Shown one piece after another: positions 8,332-16,300 of a stretch of 41,188 nucleotides of DNA. The stretch spans positions 1 through 41,188 of the forward strand of contig CALWVS010000019.1 in the NCBI GenBank assembly GCA_944385095.1. The letters run 5' to 3'. Under the pieces are notes generated by a model. That model worked only from the letters and a program-made list of their open reading frames with translations. It ran no database searches and was not told the DNA's origin. Numbering within the stretch: the first letter of the stretch is position 1; the number at the start of each line of letters is the position of its first letter. The stretch comes from an uncultured Oscillospiraceae bacterium. GTDB taxonomy: Bacteria; Bacillota; Clostridia; Oscillospirales; Oscillospiraceae. The position numbers and the translations under genes are program-made.

Positions 8332-8402
8332 TTTATTGATTCTGAAATAATTGTACATTGCTATATCCATAATGTCAATACTCATTTTATTGATTTTGAA
8401 TT
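8332..8402. promoter_or_regulatory. Candidate repressor operators (direct repeats) at the phage switch
   Basis: The motif TTTATTGATT-n-TGAA occurs twice in the same orientation, at about 8332-8346 and 8385-8399, flanking the leftward promoter and just upstream of the rightward one. Repeats in this position are expected for binding by the XRE repressor encoded at 8460. Binding is inferred, not shown. Confidence 0.55.
8350..8378 (-). promoter_or_regulatory. Leftward early promoter
   Basis: On the minus strand, TTGACA (8378-8373), a 17-base spacer and TACAAT (8355-8350). Only one base departs from the sigma-A consensus. It drives the 54-aa gene at 8315 and probably the operon beyond. Confidence 0.85.
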
Positions 8403-8408
8403 TTTTTA

Positions 8409-8437
8409 TTGACTGTGCAATATCTCAATGGTATAAT
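8409..8437 (+). promoter_or_regulatory. Repressor promoter
   Basis: TTGACT (8409-8414), 17-base spacer, TATAAT (8432-8437), followed by AAAGGATG and the TTG start of the repressor at 8460. Back-to-back with the leftward promoter, about 30 bp apart. Confidence 0.85.
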
Positions 8438-8459
8438 CCAAATGAAAGGATGTGATATA

Positions 8460-8954
8460 TTGAATACACGAATAAAAAAACTTAGGCAACAGCTTAATTT
8501 AACTCAGCAAGCATTTGCTGAGAGGATTGGGATGAAGCAAAATTCAATTGCCCTAATAGAAAGTGGAAAAAGAAATATTTCTGAGCAAGCCATTCTTTCA
8601 ATCTGTCGAGAATTTAAAGTAAGTGAAGAATGGCTGAAAACGGGAATAGGTGAAATGTTTGCTCCATCTCCAACATCAGCTCTAGATGCTCTGGCTCTGG
8701 AGCAGAAATTGACCTATGGTGAGTACATTCTTATAGAAAAAATGCTTCATTTGAAGCGGGAAGTCCGGCAAAGCATCTTGGACTATATTGTAGAGGTGGC
8801 AGCGGCTATTAATTCGGATAATATACCAATCGATTATCCTGCAGTACCTTCACCTGTAACCTTGGGAGGAAAAACTGAACAGGAACTCAAGGATATGGTT
8901 GGTAAGCATTTCCATCTTGAAAAAGAAGCGAAGGAAAAATCCGAAGTATCATGA
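8460..8954 (+). CDS. XRE/Cro-cI family repressor of the prophage
   Basis: 164 aa from a TTG start chosen because AAAGGATG lies just before it and the promoter -10 box at 8432-8437 excludes earlier starts. Residues ~4-60 form a classic XRE helix-turn-helix (IKKLRQQLNLTQQAFAERIG, then SIALIESGKRNISE) followed by CREFKVSEEWLKTG. The rest has a helical oligomerisation-like region (EYILIEKMLHLKREVRQSIL) and a charged tail. No S24 peptidase Ser/Lys dyad is visible, so it is not the RecA-cleavable LexA/cI type; induction may need an antirepressor or another protease. It divides the lysogeny module from the early operon. Confidence 0.88.
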   Translation: MNTRIKKLRQQLNLTQQAFAERIGMKQNSIALIESGKRNISEQAILSICREFKVSEEWLKTGIGEMFAPSPTSALDALALEQKLTYGEYILIEKMLHLKREVRQSILDYIVEVAAAINSDNIPIDYPAVPSPVTLGGKTEQELKDMVGKHFHLEKEAKEKSEVS

Positions 8955-9094
8955 TCTGGCGGCTGCTTCATAGGCAAAAAATCTGGTATGAATAAGGGCA
9001 GCCAGCAGACCGCAGACCTATGGGATCTGTCAAAAATTAAATGGAATTGAAGCACTGCTTAATTTAAGTGCTTGAGATTCAAGACTTTTGTAGC

Positions 9095-9245
9095 CTTTTC
9101 CCCGCACATGCGGGGGTGATCCCGTATCAAAATAATTCGTAAAGACTTAGGACTACTTTTCCCCGCACATGCGGGGGTGATCCCTGCTTCTTCTCTTTCG
9201 GTAGTGCTTCGAATTGCTTTTCCCCGCACATGCGGGGGTGATCCC
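9095..9245 (+). CRISPR. Mini CRISPR array, three repeats and two spacers, type I-E form
   Basis: Three identical 29-base repeats at 9095-9123, 9156-9184 and 9217-9245, each starting CTTTTCCCCGCACATGCGGG and ending GGTGATCCC. They are separated by two different spacers of exactly 32 bases (9124-9155, 9185-9216). The 29/32 geometry, the CCCCGC/GCGGGG stem and the ATCCC end match type I-E repeats. No cas gene is in the window, so crRNAs would need Cas proteins encoded elsewhere. It lies between the prophage repressor and the DUF4160 cassette. Transcription direction is inferred from the repeat ends; no clear leader was identified. Two decayed copies lie downstream at 10144-10231. Confidence 0.93.
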
Positions 9246-9284
9246 ACGAGAGCAAAGTAAGCTAAAAAACCAAAATATACGCAT

Positions 9285-9319
9285 AAGTTATTGACGTTTA
9301 ATAACTTGTATGTTATAAT
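9285..9319 (+). promoter_or_regulatory. Strong promoter with overlapping palindromic operator
   Basis: TTGACG (9291-9296), 17-base spacer, TATAAT (9314-9319). An 8-bp perfect inverted repeat, AAGTTATT (9285-9292) and AATAACTT (9300-9307), straddles the -35 box, as expected for an autoregulated toxin-antitoxin-like operon. The likely binder is the XRE protein encoded third in the operon. Confidence 0.85.
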
Positions 9320-9344
9320 AGTGCCAGAAAGTGAGGAAAACGAG

Positions 9345-9596
9345 ATGCCAGAGATTACAAGATTTTATGGGATTATCATTAAGATTTTTCTAACGAGGGA
9401 GCATAACCCACCACATTTTCACGCAGTATATGGAGAATATAACGGTAGCTTTGATATTCAGACACTGGAAATGTTAGAGGGAGATTTACCTCGTAAAGCC
9501 CAACAGATGATTAAAGAGTGGGCTGGAGAGTACAGAGCCGATATGATGAAAATGTGGGAAACAAAGACAATTAAAAAGCTCCCCCCGCTGGAATAA
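9345..9596 (+). CDS. DUF4160 domain protein
   Basis: 83 aa. The start (MPEITRFYGIIIKIFL) is chosen because the promoter ends at 9319 and AGGA lies 8 bases before the ATG. NPPHFHAVYGEYNGSFDIQT and the following LEMLEGDLPRKA are typical of DUF4160, a small family often encoded next to DUF2442. The conserved H-x-H with flanking acidic residues could be a metal or catalytic site, but no activity is established that I know of. First gene of a three-gene operon with DUF2442 and an XRE protein; this arrangement resembles toxin-antitoxin loci. The operon sits between intact and decayed CRISPR repeats. Confidence 0.88.
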   Translation: MPEITRFYGIIIKIFLTREHNPPHFHAVYGEYNGSFDIQTLEMLEGDLPRKAQQMIKEWAGEYRADMMKMWETKTIKKLPPLE

Positions 9597-9608
9597 GCGA
9601 GGGGAGCT
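9577..9608 (+). terminator. Intra-operon hairpin over the DUF4160 stop codon
   Basis: AGCTCCCC (9577-9584) pairs with GGGGAGCT (9601-9608), with a further GCT/AGC pairing inside. The stop codon of DUF4160 lies in the loop. No strong T-run follows, so partial termination, RNA processing or control of relative expression of the two genes are possible. Confidence 0.55.
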
Positions 9609-9633
9609 AAAACCAAGAAAGGGGGCTAACAGG

Positions 9634-9903
9634 ATGGCTTTATCTGTAAGAGTAAAAGAGGTAAAAGCTCTTGATAACTTTATGCTATCCGTTCTTTTCG
9701 TGAACGGAGTAAAAAAACTGTACGATGTAAAGCAACTCTTCCCAGAATTTCCACAGATATTTACCCCTCTAAAGGATAACCCGGCACTATTTAAAAATGT
9801 AATAGTAGATTGTGGTGGATGTGGTATATCTTGGAATGAGGATATAGACATTTCCGAGTGCGAGCTTTGGGAAAATGGAGTATTAGAAAGCGTGAGCGTA
9901 TGA
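9634..9903 (+). CDS. DUF2442 domain protein
   Basis: 89 aa, MALSVRVKEVKALDNFMLSV followed by FVNGVKKLYDVKQLFPEFP and a C-terminal GISWNEDIDISECELWENG. This is the usual DUF2442 pattern: an N-terminal strand pair that binds a partner, a YDV..L core, and a WNEDIDIS end. GAAAGGGGG precedes the ATG. The stop overlaps the start of the XRE gene as ATGA. DUF2442 proteins recur next to DUF4160 and HTH proteins; the biochemical role is unknown, so assignment as toxin or antitoxin would be guesswork. Confidence 0.88.
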   Translation: MALSVRVKEVKALDNFMLSVLFVNGVKKLYDVKQLFPEFPQIFTPLKDNPALFKNVIVDCGGCGISWNEDIDISECELWENGVLESVSV

Positions 9904-10121
9904 CAGCAGAGGAAAAGAGAGAAGAGCTTGTAGCGGAGATTGTCAGGCTCCGGCAAGAGCAAGGACTGACACAAAAACAGCTTGAGCAATTAAGTGGGGT
10001 AAAACAGCCTATTATAGCAAGAATGGAAACGGGGACAAACATTCCACAGCTATCCACTATGATTAAATTACTTGTACCTTTAGGAAAGACCCTTGCAATC
10101 GTCCCTTTGGAGCAACATTGA
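9900..10121 (+). CDS. XRE family HTH protein, antitoxin-like
   Basis: 73 aa; the ATG overlaps the DUF2442 stop by four bases. Residues ~10-62 are a compact XRE domain (EIVRLRQEQGLTQKQLEQLS, then GVKQPIIARMETGTN). The C-terminal LVPLGKTLAIVPLE is the short tail seen in HigA/RelB-type antitoxins with an XRE fold. It is probably the autorepressor acting on the palindrome at 9285-9307. A perfect hairpin 49 bases after the stop probably terminates the operon. Confidence 0.85.
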   Translation: MTAEEKREELVAEIVRLRQEQGLTQKQLEQLSGVKQPIIARMETGTNIPQLSTMIKLLVPLGKTLAIVPLEQH

Positions 10122-10143
10122 TGCAATCGTATCTATCAGAAAT

Positions 10144-10231
10144 CTTTTCCCACACATGCTGGTCTGATCCCAAGGGGGTCGCAAAATGCGACCCCCTTGG
10201 AGGCTTTTCCCCACATAGAGGACGTGGATCG
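10144..10231 (+). repeat. Two decayed CRISPR repeats with a 32-base palindromic spacer
   Basis: 10144-10171 matches the array repeat with one deletion and about five substitutions (CTTTTCCCACACATGCTGG, ending CTGATCCC). 10204-10231 keeps CTTTTCCCC at its start and GTGGATCG at its end but has lost the stem. The interval between them (10172-10203) is exactly 32 bases, the spacing of the intact array. This supports common origin with 9095-9245 rather than chance. Repeat-stem pairing is broken in both. Confidence 0.75.
10170..10200 (+). terminator. Perfect 14-bp hairpin after the XRE gene
   Basis: CCAAGGGGGTCGCA (10170-10183), loop AAA, TGCGACCCCCTTGG (10187-10200), then AGGCTTTTCC. It begins in the end of the decayed CRISPR repeat and fills most of the 32-base spacer. 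The T-run is short (TTTT), so it may be a moderate terminator or a double-strand-symmetric protein-binding site. Confidence 0.65.
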
Positions 10232-10240
10232 AAAAAAAGA

Positions 10241-10283
10241 TATAATACAAAAACAACCCTATTCTGTAATACCAGAATAGGGT
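10241..10283 (+). promoter_or_regulatory. Integrase promoter -10 box and palindrome
   Basis: TATAAT at 10241-10246, with no good -35 box (the decayed repeat lies there). It is followed by an 11-bp perfect inverted repeat, ACCCTATTCTG (10256-10266) and CAGAATAGGGT (10273-10283), in the integrase leader. The palindrome would sit near the transcription start, so it could be an operator or a leader hairpin. GGAGGTGAAG and the integrase ATG follow. Confidence 0.65.
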
Positions 10284-10308
10284 CAATTAAAAATGGAGGT
10301 GAAGTTTT

Positions 10309-11418
10309 ATGTCTGTGGCAAAAATGAAGGACGGAAAGCGGTGGTACGTCTTTGTCCGATACAAAGACTGGACGGGAGCCACAAAGCAACACAAAAAAGA
10401 GGGATTTACAAAGAAATCTGATGCGTTGGCGTATGAGCGGACTTTTTTAGAGAAGCAGAATGGCTCATCTAATATGACCATCCACTCCCTTTATACACTG
10501 TATATGGAAGATTGTAAATCAAGACTCAAACCAACCACCTACGCAAACAAAGAGTTTCTGTTCCAGAAGCATGTGCTTCCCTATCTCGGTAATCTATCTG
10601 CCAATGAAGTTGGTCCCGCTCAAATTAGACGGTGGCAAAATATGCTGCTTGATTCCAAACATCCAGATTCTGGTGAGTCCTACTCCCAAACTTATCTTAA
10701 AACGGTTCACAATCAAATTTCAGCTCTTTTTAACTTTGGGGTAAAATATTATGGCATAAAAAATAACCCATGCCGGCAGGCTGGGTCAATGGGAAAGAAA
10801 AATGCAGATGCTATGCAATTTTGGACAGTAGACGAATTCAACAGATTCATAAATGCAGTTTCTGATAAACCATATTCTGTTGTTATGTTCTCTCTTCTTT
10901 TTTGGACTGGTATGCGATCAGGTGAAATGTTGGCTCTTACTCCAGCCGATTTTGACTTTAAAAACAACACAGTCAACATCAATAAGAGCTTTGCCAGACA
11001 CGAAGGGCAAGACCTTATTATGGATCCAAAGACACCAAAAAGCAAACGGACAATTCCTATTACCCAAAAACTGGCTGATATGGTGCAAAACTACATACAG
11101 ACAATCTATGGTTTAGATTCTACTGACCGTATCTTCCAAACCAACACAAAACACCTATTGCTCCACGAAATGAAAAGAGGGTGTGCAGCATCTGGAGTGA
11201 AACGGATTCGAGTTCATGATCTTAGGCACTCCCATGCCTCTCTTTTGATTGAGCTAGGGTATTCTCCCCTGCTTATTGCTGAACGCCTGGGACACGAAAA
11301 CATAGAGACAACTCTACAAACCTATTCCCATTTGTACCCCAATAAGCAGGGGGAATTGGTGTCGAAACTAGAAACCTTTCAAAATAGCTACGATTTTGCT
11401 ACGCATGAATTTAAGTAG
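10309..11418 (+). CDS. Tyrosine recombinase / phage integrase
   Basis: 369 aa, usual length for this family. The N-terminal ~50 residues resemble an AP2-like arm-binding domain (GKRWYVFVRYKDWTGATKQ), then a SAM-like core-binding domain (~57-150). The catalytic domain shows R203 (WTGMRSGEML), a K in DPKTPKSKR near 241, H303 and R306 (HDLRHSHA), H329 (LGHENIETTL) and nucleophile Y339 (TYSHLY), so all active-site residues are present. GGAGGTG precedes the ATG. It ends 94 bp from the 3' end of guaA, pointing to integration there. Confidence 0.95.
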   Translation: MSVAKMKDGKRWYVFVRYKDWTGATKQHKKEGFTKKSDALAYERTFLEKQNGSSNMTIHSLYTLYMEDCKSRLKPTTYANKEFLFQKHVLPYLGNLSANEVGPAQIRRWQNMLLDSKHPDSGESYSQTYLKTVHNQISALFNFGVKYYGIKNNPCRQAGSMGKKNADAMQFWTVDEFNRFINAVSDKPYSVVMFSLLFWTGMRSGEMLALTPADFDFKNNTVNINKSFARHEGQDLIMDPKTPKSKRTIPITQKLADMVQNYIQTIYGLDSTDRIFQTNTKHLLLHEMKRGCAASGVKRIRVHDLRHSHASLLIELGYSPLLIAERLGHENIETTLQTYSHLYPNKQGELVSKLETFQNSYDFATHEFK

Positions 11419-11512
11419 CATTTTTTCATAACATTTCTAAGAAGGAAGTTGTAAAACACTCCTATCAAAAACCAGTTTTACAATGTTTCTTTATATTTTT
11501 GTTTTTCTGCTA
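11419..11512. other. Probable prophage-chromosome junction at the guaA 3' end
   Basis: 94 bases between the integrase stop and the guaA stop. It contains an inverted repeat, TTGTAAAAC (11449-11457) and GTTTTACAA (11475-11483), that could be a bidirectional terminator or integrase-binding arms, and a T-rich stretch. If the element entered at guaA, the crossover core would be in the last bases of guaA and a copy of it should lie at the far left end, outside this window. guaA itself is intact, as expected when the element restores the gene end. Confidence 0.5.
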
Positions 11513-13054
11513 TTATTCCCACTCAATTGTAGCTGGTGGCTTACTGGTAACATCATAGCAAATACGGCTAATACCGCTGACCTCGTTGACAATACGCACA
11601 GAGATACGGTCCAACAATTCATAGGGAATTCTTGCCCAATCTGCGGTCATAAAGTCACTGGTCGTTACTGCACGCAGTGCAAGTGCATAATCGTAGGTGC
11701 GGTAATCGCCCATGACACCCACAGAACGGGTATTGGTCAACACTGCAAAATACTGGTTCAAGTTTTTATCCTCTCCAGCCTTTGCAATCTCCTCACGGAA
11801 AATATAGTCAGCATCACGGAGCAAATCTGCTTTCTCCTTTGTAATCTCACCAATGATACGGATGGCAAGACCTGGACCGGGGAATGGCTGACGGCTGACC
11901 AGATATTCTGGCAGACCAAGCTCACGACCCAAGTCACGTACCTCATCTTTGAAGAGCATCCGCAGAGGCTCAATGATTTCTTTAAAGTCAACATAGTCAG
12001 GCAAACCGCCTACATTGTGATGGCTCTTAATGACAGCAGCATCCCCAGCACCAGACTCAATCACATCAGGATAGATGGTTCCCTGTGCAAGAAAATCTAC
12101 TGCACCAATTTTCTTTGCTTCTTCCTCAAAGACACGGATAAATTCCTCACCAATGATTTTCCGCTTGCTTTCAGGCTCTGTCACATCTGCCAGCTTACCA
12201 AGGAAACGCTGTTCTGCATCCACACGGACGAAGTTGATATCCCATTTCGAAAATGCGTTTTCTACTTCATCCCCTTCATTCTTACGCATCAATCCGTGGT
12301 CCACAAACACACAGGTCAGTTGCTTACCCACTGCCTCTGCCAGCAGTGCAGCCACAACAGAGGAATCCACACCGCCGGAAAGTGCCAGCAGAACCTTACC
12401 ATTTCCTACTTTTTCCCGGACCTGAGCAATGGCAGTTTTGCAGTAATCTCCCATGGTCCAATCACCAACTGCACCACAGACTTCATACAGGAAATTACGA
12501 ATCATAGTAATACCATGCTCGGTATGATTCACCTCTGGGTGATACTGAACCCCATAGAATCCCCGCTTTTCGTCTGCAATTGCCACATTGGGGCAAGCAT
12601 CAGAATGGGCTGTCAGTGCAAACCCATCTGGCACCTTTGCCATATAGTCACTGTGGCTCATCCATGAAATTCCCTCGCTGGGCAGCCCCTTAAAAATCTT
12701 GCAGGTGGTATCGTAATAGGTTTTGGTTTTTCCATACTCTCGGGCAGAGTCGTCCTGTGCTTCCACCACTTCTCCACCCAAAGCCTGTGCCATCAACTGA
12801 CTGCCATAGCAAATACCAAAAATGGGGACGCCCCATGTAAAAATTTCATTATCAACATGGGGAGAATTTTCCAGATATACACTGTTTGGACCACCGGTGA
12901 AAATAATACCGATTGGATTCATAGCCTTTATTTCAGCAAGTGGAGTGTTATATGGCTTCACTTCACAGTACACATTGCATTCACGCACACGACGTGCAAT
13001 CAACTGATTATACTGTCCGCCAAAGTCAAGGACAACGACCATTTGATGGGACAT
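11513..13054 (-). CDS. guaA: GMP synthase (glutamine-hydrolysing)
   Basis: 513 aa. Converts XMP to GMP using glutamine and ATP, last step of guanine nucleotide synthesis; cytosolic. The N-terminal class I amidotransferase domain shows GGPNSVY, the nucleophile Cys82 (FGICYGSQL) and His172/Glu174 (YHPEV). The ATP-pyrophosphatase P-loop SGGVDSS is at 226-232, and the C-terminal dimerisation domain ends in PPATIEWE as in the family. I start at the ATG 12 bases after AAAGG; a GTG four codons upstream is too close to that site. It is transcribed toward the prophage integrase. No purine riboswitch was recognised upstream. Confidence 0.96.
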   Translation of the reverse strand: MSHQMVVVLDFGGQYNQLIARRVRECNVYCEVKPYNTPLAEIKAMNPIGIIFTGGPNSVYLENSPHVDNEIFTWGVPIFGICYGSQLMAQALGGEVVEAQDDSAREYGKTKTYYDTTCKIFKGLPSEGISWMSHSDYMAKVPDGFALTAHSDACPNVAIADEKRGFYGVQYHPEVNHTEHGITMIRNFLYEVCGAVGDWTMGDYCKTAIAQVREKVGNGKVLLALSGGVDSSVVAALLAEAVGKQLTCVFVDHGLMRKNEGDEVENAFSKWDINFVRVDAEQRFLGKLADVTEPESKRKIIGEEFIRVFEEEAKKIGAVDFLAQGTIYPDVIESGAGDAAVIKSHHNVGGLPDYVDFKEIIEPLRMLFKDEVRDLGRELGLPEYLVSRQPFPGPGLAIRIIGEITKEKADLLRDADYIFREEIAKAGEDKNLNQYFAVLTNTRSVGVMGDYRTYDYALALRAVTTSDFMTADWARIPYELLDRISVRIVNEVSGISRICYDVTSKPPATIEWE

Positions 13055-13170
13055 AATAATTGACACCCTTTCTTTGTTTGATTTCTCATAGATTTAACCA
13101 AATATTGCTTGTTTTTTACATATCAATCTTCTATACTAACCTCATCCAATACAGAAAAGGAGATGATAGC

Positions 13171-13254
13171 ATGACACAGTTCAACTGGGACCCTTCCAGC
13201 GATTTGGAAGACTTAATTTATGAACGTGAAGATTCCACAATCAGCGAGCGGTAA
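13171..13254 (+). CDS. 27-aa micro-ORF with its own ribosome site and terminator
   Basis: The ATG at 13171 is preceded by AAAAGGAGATG. It reads MTQFNWDPSSDLEDLIYERE and seven more residues, with a strongly acidic centre. A textbook terminator begins 10 bases after the stop. A longer frame opening further upstream has no ribosome site. Divergent from guaA. Size, RBS and terminator suggest a real small protein or a leader peptide; family unknown. Confidence 0.55.
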   Translation: MTQFNWDPSSDLEDLIYEREDSTISER

Positions 13255-13263
13255 AGATGAGAG

Positions 13264-13285
13264 CCACACCAACGGTGTGGTTTTT
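13264..13285 (+). terminator. Rho-independent terminator of the micro-ORF
   Basis: CCACACC (13264-13270), AAC loop, GGTGTGG (13274-13280), then TTTTT. Confidence 0.85.
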
Positions 13286-13301
13286 GCTTTTATAAATAAA
13301 A

Positions 13302-13341
13302 CCCGTCATCACTCAGTTGTATTTCATTCGAGGATGACGGG
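13302..13341 (-). terminator. carB terminator hairpin
   Basis: CCCGTCATC (13302-13310) pairs with GATGACGGG (13333-13341) across a 22-base loop. On the minus strand it is followed by TTTTATTTAT, right after the carB stop. The long loop makes it less certain than a compact terminator. Confidence 0.65.
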
Positions 13342-13351
13342 CTTTTCTCAT

Positions 13352-16300
13352 TTAAATCTTTGTAATATCCAATGGGGACAGATCCACACTGCGGCTCTGC
13401 TCACGCACAGTCAACACAGCTCTAGCTGTGTCAATGGCTGTCACACAGGCAACGGAGTGCTCCACAGCAGAACGGCGGATTTTGAACCCATCACTATCCT
13501 GCTTGCGTCCCTTAGTAGGTGTGTTGATAATCATATCCACAGTACCACTCTGAATCATATCCAGAATGTTGGGGTGTGCCTGAGACACACGATTCACACG
13601 TTTACAGGGGATACCTGCCTCAGTCAGCGTATCACAGGTGCCAGAAGTGGCATAGATTTCAATACCCATTTCCACAAATCCACGGGCAATGCCTACCATT
13701 TCCTGCTTATCTTCGTCCTTTACAGTGATAATGATACGGCTGCCACGCTTAGGCACCTTCAGTCCTGCACCCTTAAATGCCTTTAGCAGTGCCTGAGGAT
13801 AGGTTTCATCAATACCCAACACTTCACCGGTGGACTTCATTTCTGGACCAAGTCCAGTATCCACATCTGTCAGCTTCTCAAAGGAGAAGACAGGAGCCTT
13901 CACCGCATAGTATTTGGACTCTTTATAAATCCCCACACCATACTCCATATCCTTTAACTTCTCACCCAGCATCACACGGGTCGCCAAATCAATGATGGGC
14001 ACCCCTGTTACTTTGGAGATATAAGGAATAGTACGGGAAGAACGTGGGTTGACTTCAATTACATAGATATCATCATTATAGAGGATATACTGTGCATTGA
14101 TGAGACCAATGACACCCAGATGTTTTGCCATGTTGCGGGTATGCTGCAAAATCAGCTCGCGGTGTTTCTCCTCCAGATTGATGGGAGGATACACTGCAAT
14201 GGAGTCACCAGAGTGCACACCAGCCCGTTCCACATGTTCCATAATACCGGGAATCAGAATGTCTTCTCCATCAAACACGCCGTCCACTTCCAGCTCACGA
14301 CCCATCAGATATTTATCAATCAAAATGGGGTGTTCCTGAACGGTCATGTTGATGATTTTCATGAACTCCTCAATGTTGCGGTCTGAGTAGGCAATTTCCA
14401 TACCTTGACCACCCAGCACATAGGAAGGACGCACCAGCACAGGATAACCGAGCTGATGGGCTGCCTCCAGTGCCTCCTCTGTGGTATACACAGTGCGACC
14501 CTTTGCACGGGGAATACCACACTTCTGGAGAATTTCATCAAACCGCTCTCTGTCCTCTGCTGCATCCACACCATCAGAGGAAGTACCCAGCAACTGAACG
14601 CCCATGTCAGTCAGTGCCTTTGCCAGTTTAATGGCAGTCTGTCCACCAAACTGCACCACAGCACCCCAAGGCTTCTCCTGCTCCACAATGTTCTGGACAT
14701 CCTCAGCAGTCAAAGGCTCAAAATAGAGCTTGTCAGCTACGTCAAAGTCAGTGGAAACGGTCTCTGGATTGTTGTTGACAATAATGGTCTCACAGCCCAG
14801 CTTTTTCAATGCCCAGACAGAGTGGACAGAACAGTAGTCAAACTCAATACCCTGACCAATACGAATGGGACCTGAACCAAGTACCAGCACTTTCTTTTTA
14901 CCAGAACCGGTGTCCACTGCCTCGTTCTCTCCATCGTAAGAGGAGTAGTAGTAGGGAGTCTCTGCATCAAACTCTGCTGCACAGGTATCTACCATCTTGA
15001 AAGATGGGATAATGCCATACTTTTCACGCAGAGCCTTGACTTCTGCCTGCTTCATACCACAGAGAGTACCAATATAGCTATCTGCAAAGCACATCTCCTT
15101 GGCACGCTTGAGCAGCTCGGCAGAAGGAAGACCCTTGCAGCGTTCCAGCTCATTTTCCATGTCAATGATATGCTGGAAGCCCTCCAGGAACCAGATGTCC
15201 ATCTTGGTGATGTGGTTGATTTTCTGGGGAGAGAACCCACGGCGCAGAGCCTCAGCCACCACAAAGAGACGCTCATCTGTAACCTGAACCAGCAAATCCT
15301 CAATTTCATCAGTATACAGGTCCTTCAACTTGTCCAGCTTCAATGCGCGCACATTCAGTTCCAGAGAACGGATTGCCTTCATCAACGCACCCTCAAAAGA
15401 GTTTGCAATGGCCATAACCTCACCAGTTGCCTTCATCTGTGTGCCCAGAGTACGGCTGGCTGTGGTAAACTTATCAAAAGGCAGGCGTGGAATTTTCAGC
15501 ACGCAGTAGTCCAGTGTTGGCTCAAAGCAGGCAGTTGTTTTGCCAGTGACTGCATTGGGAATCTCATCCAAATGATATCCCAGTGCAATTTTAGCTGCCA
15601 CCTTTGCAATGGGATAACCTGTTGCCTTAGAAGCAAGGGCAGAGGATCGAGACACACGTGGGTTGACTTCAATGACTGCATACTCATAGCTGTCTGGATT
15701 CAGTGCAAACTGGCAGTTACAGCCACCCTCAATTTCCAGTGCAGAAATAATATCCAGTGCGGCAGTACGGAGCATCTGATACTCCTTATTTGCCAAGGTC
15801 TGAGTGGGAGCCACTACAATGGAGTCACCAGTGTGAACACCAACTGGGTCAATGTTCTCCATAGAACAGACGGTAATCACATTGCCCGCTCCATCACGCA
15901 TAACCTCAAACTCAATTTCCTTCCAGCCTGCAATACAACGCTCAATGAGTACTTGACCCACACGGGAAAGATTGATACCGCGGTCAGAAATTTCTTCGAG
16001 AGAAGCACGGTCATAGGCAATGCCGCCACCGGTACCACCCAGTGTATAGGCAGGGCGCACAATGACAGGGTAGCCAATTTCCTCAGCAAAGGAGACAGCA
16101 TCCTCCACGCTCTCCACCACTTTTGAGGTGACACAGGGTTGATGGATGGACTCCATACAGTCCTTAAAGCCCTGTCTGTCCTCTGCTTTGCGGATGGATT
16201 CAGGGCTGGTTCCCAGCAGCTTGACACCGTACTTTTCCAGTGTTCCATTTTCATGCAGTGCCATAGCCAGATTCAAACCGGTCTGTCCACCCAAGGTAGG

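Noticed and set aside
9124-9216. Short matches of the two spacers to other parts of the window (for example ~9 bases near 20208 and near 5984)
   Set aside because: Nine-base matches are expected by chance in 41 kb on both strands and have no flanking support, so self-targeting is not claimed.
9059-9247. 62-aa minus-strand frame across the CRISPR repeats
   Set aside because: It is translation of the repeat (recurring HPRMCGE-type peptide); the CRISPR geometry explains the sequence.
1-11418. cas genes, reverse transcriptase or other defence effector in the prophage segment
   Set aside because: No Cas, RT or nuclease-effector motifs were seen in any frame; the CRISPR array appears orphan within this window.
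11483-12667. 394-aa plus-strand open frame opposite guaA
   Set aside because: It is the antisense shadow of guaA, with no ribosome site and a composition that mirrors GuaA codons.
13055-13170. Possible purine riboswitch upstream of guaA
   Set aside because: The conserved three-way-junction bases of purine riboswitches were not found in the ~110 bases before guaA.
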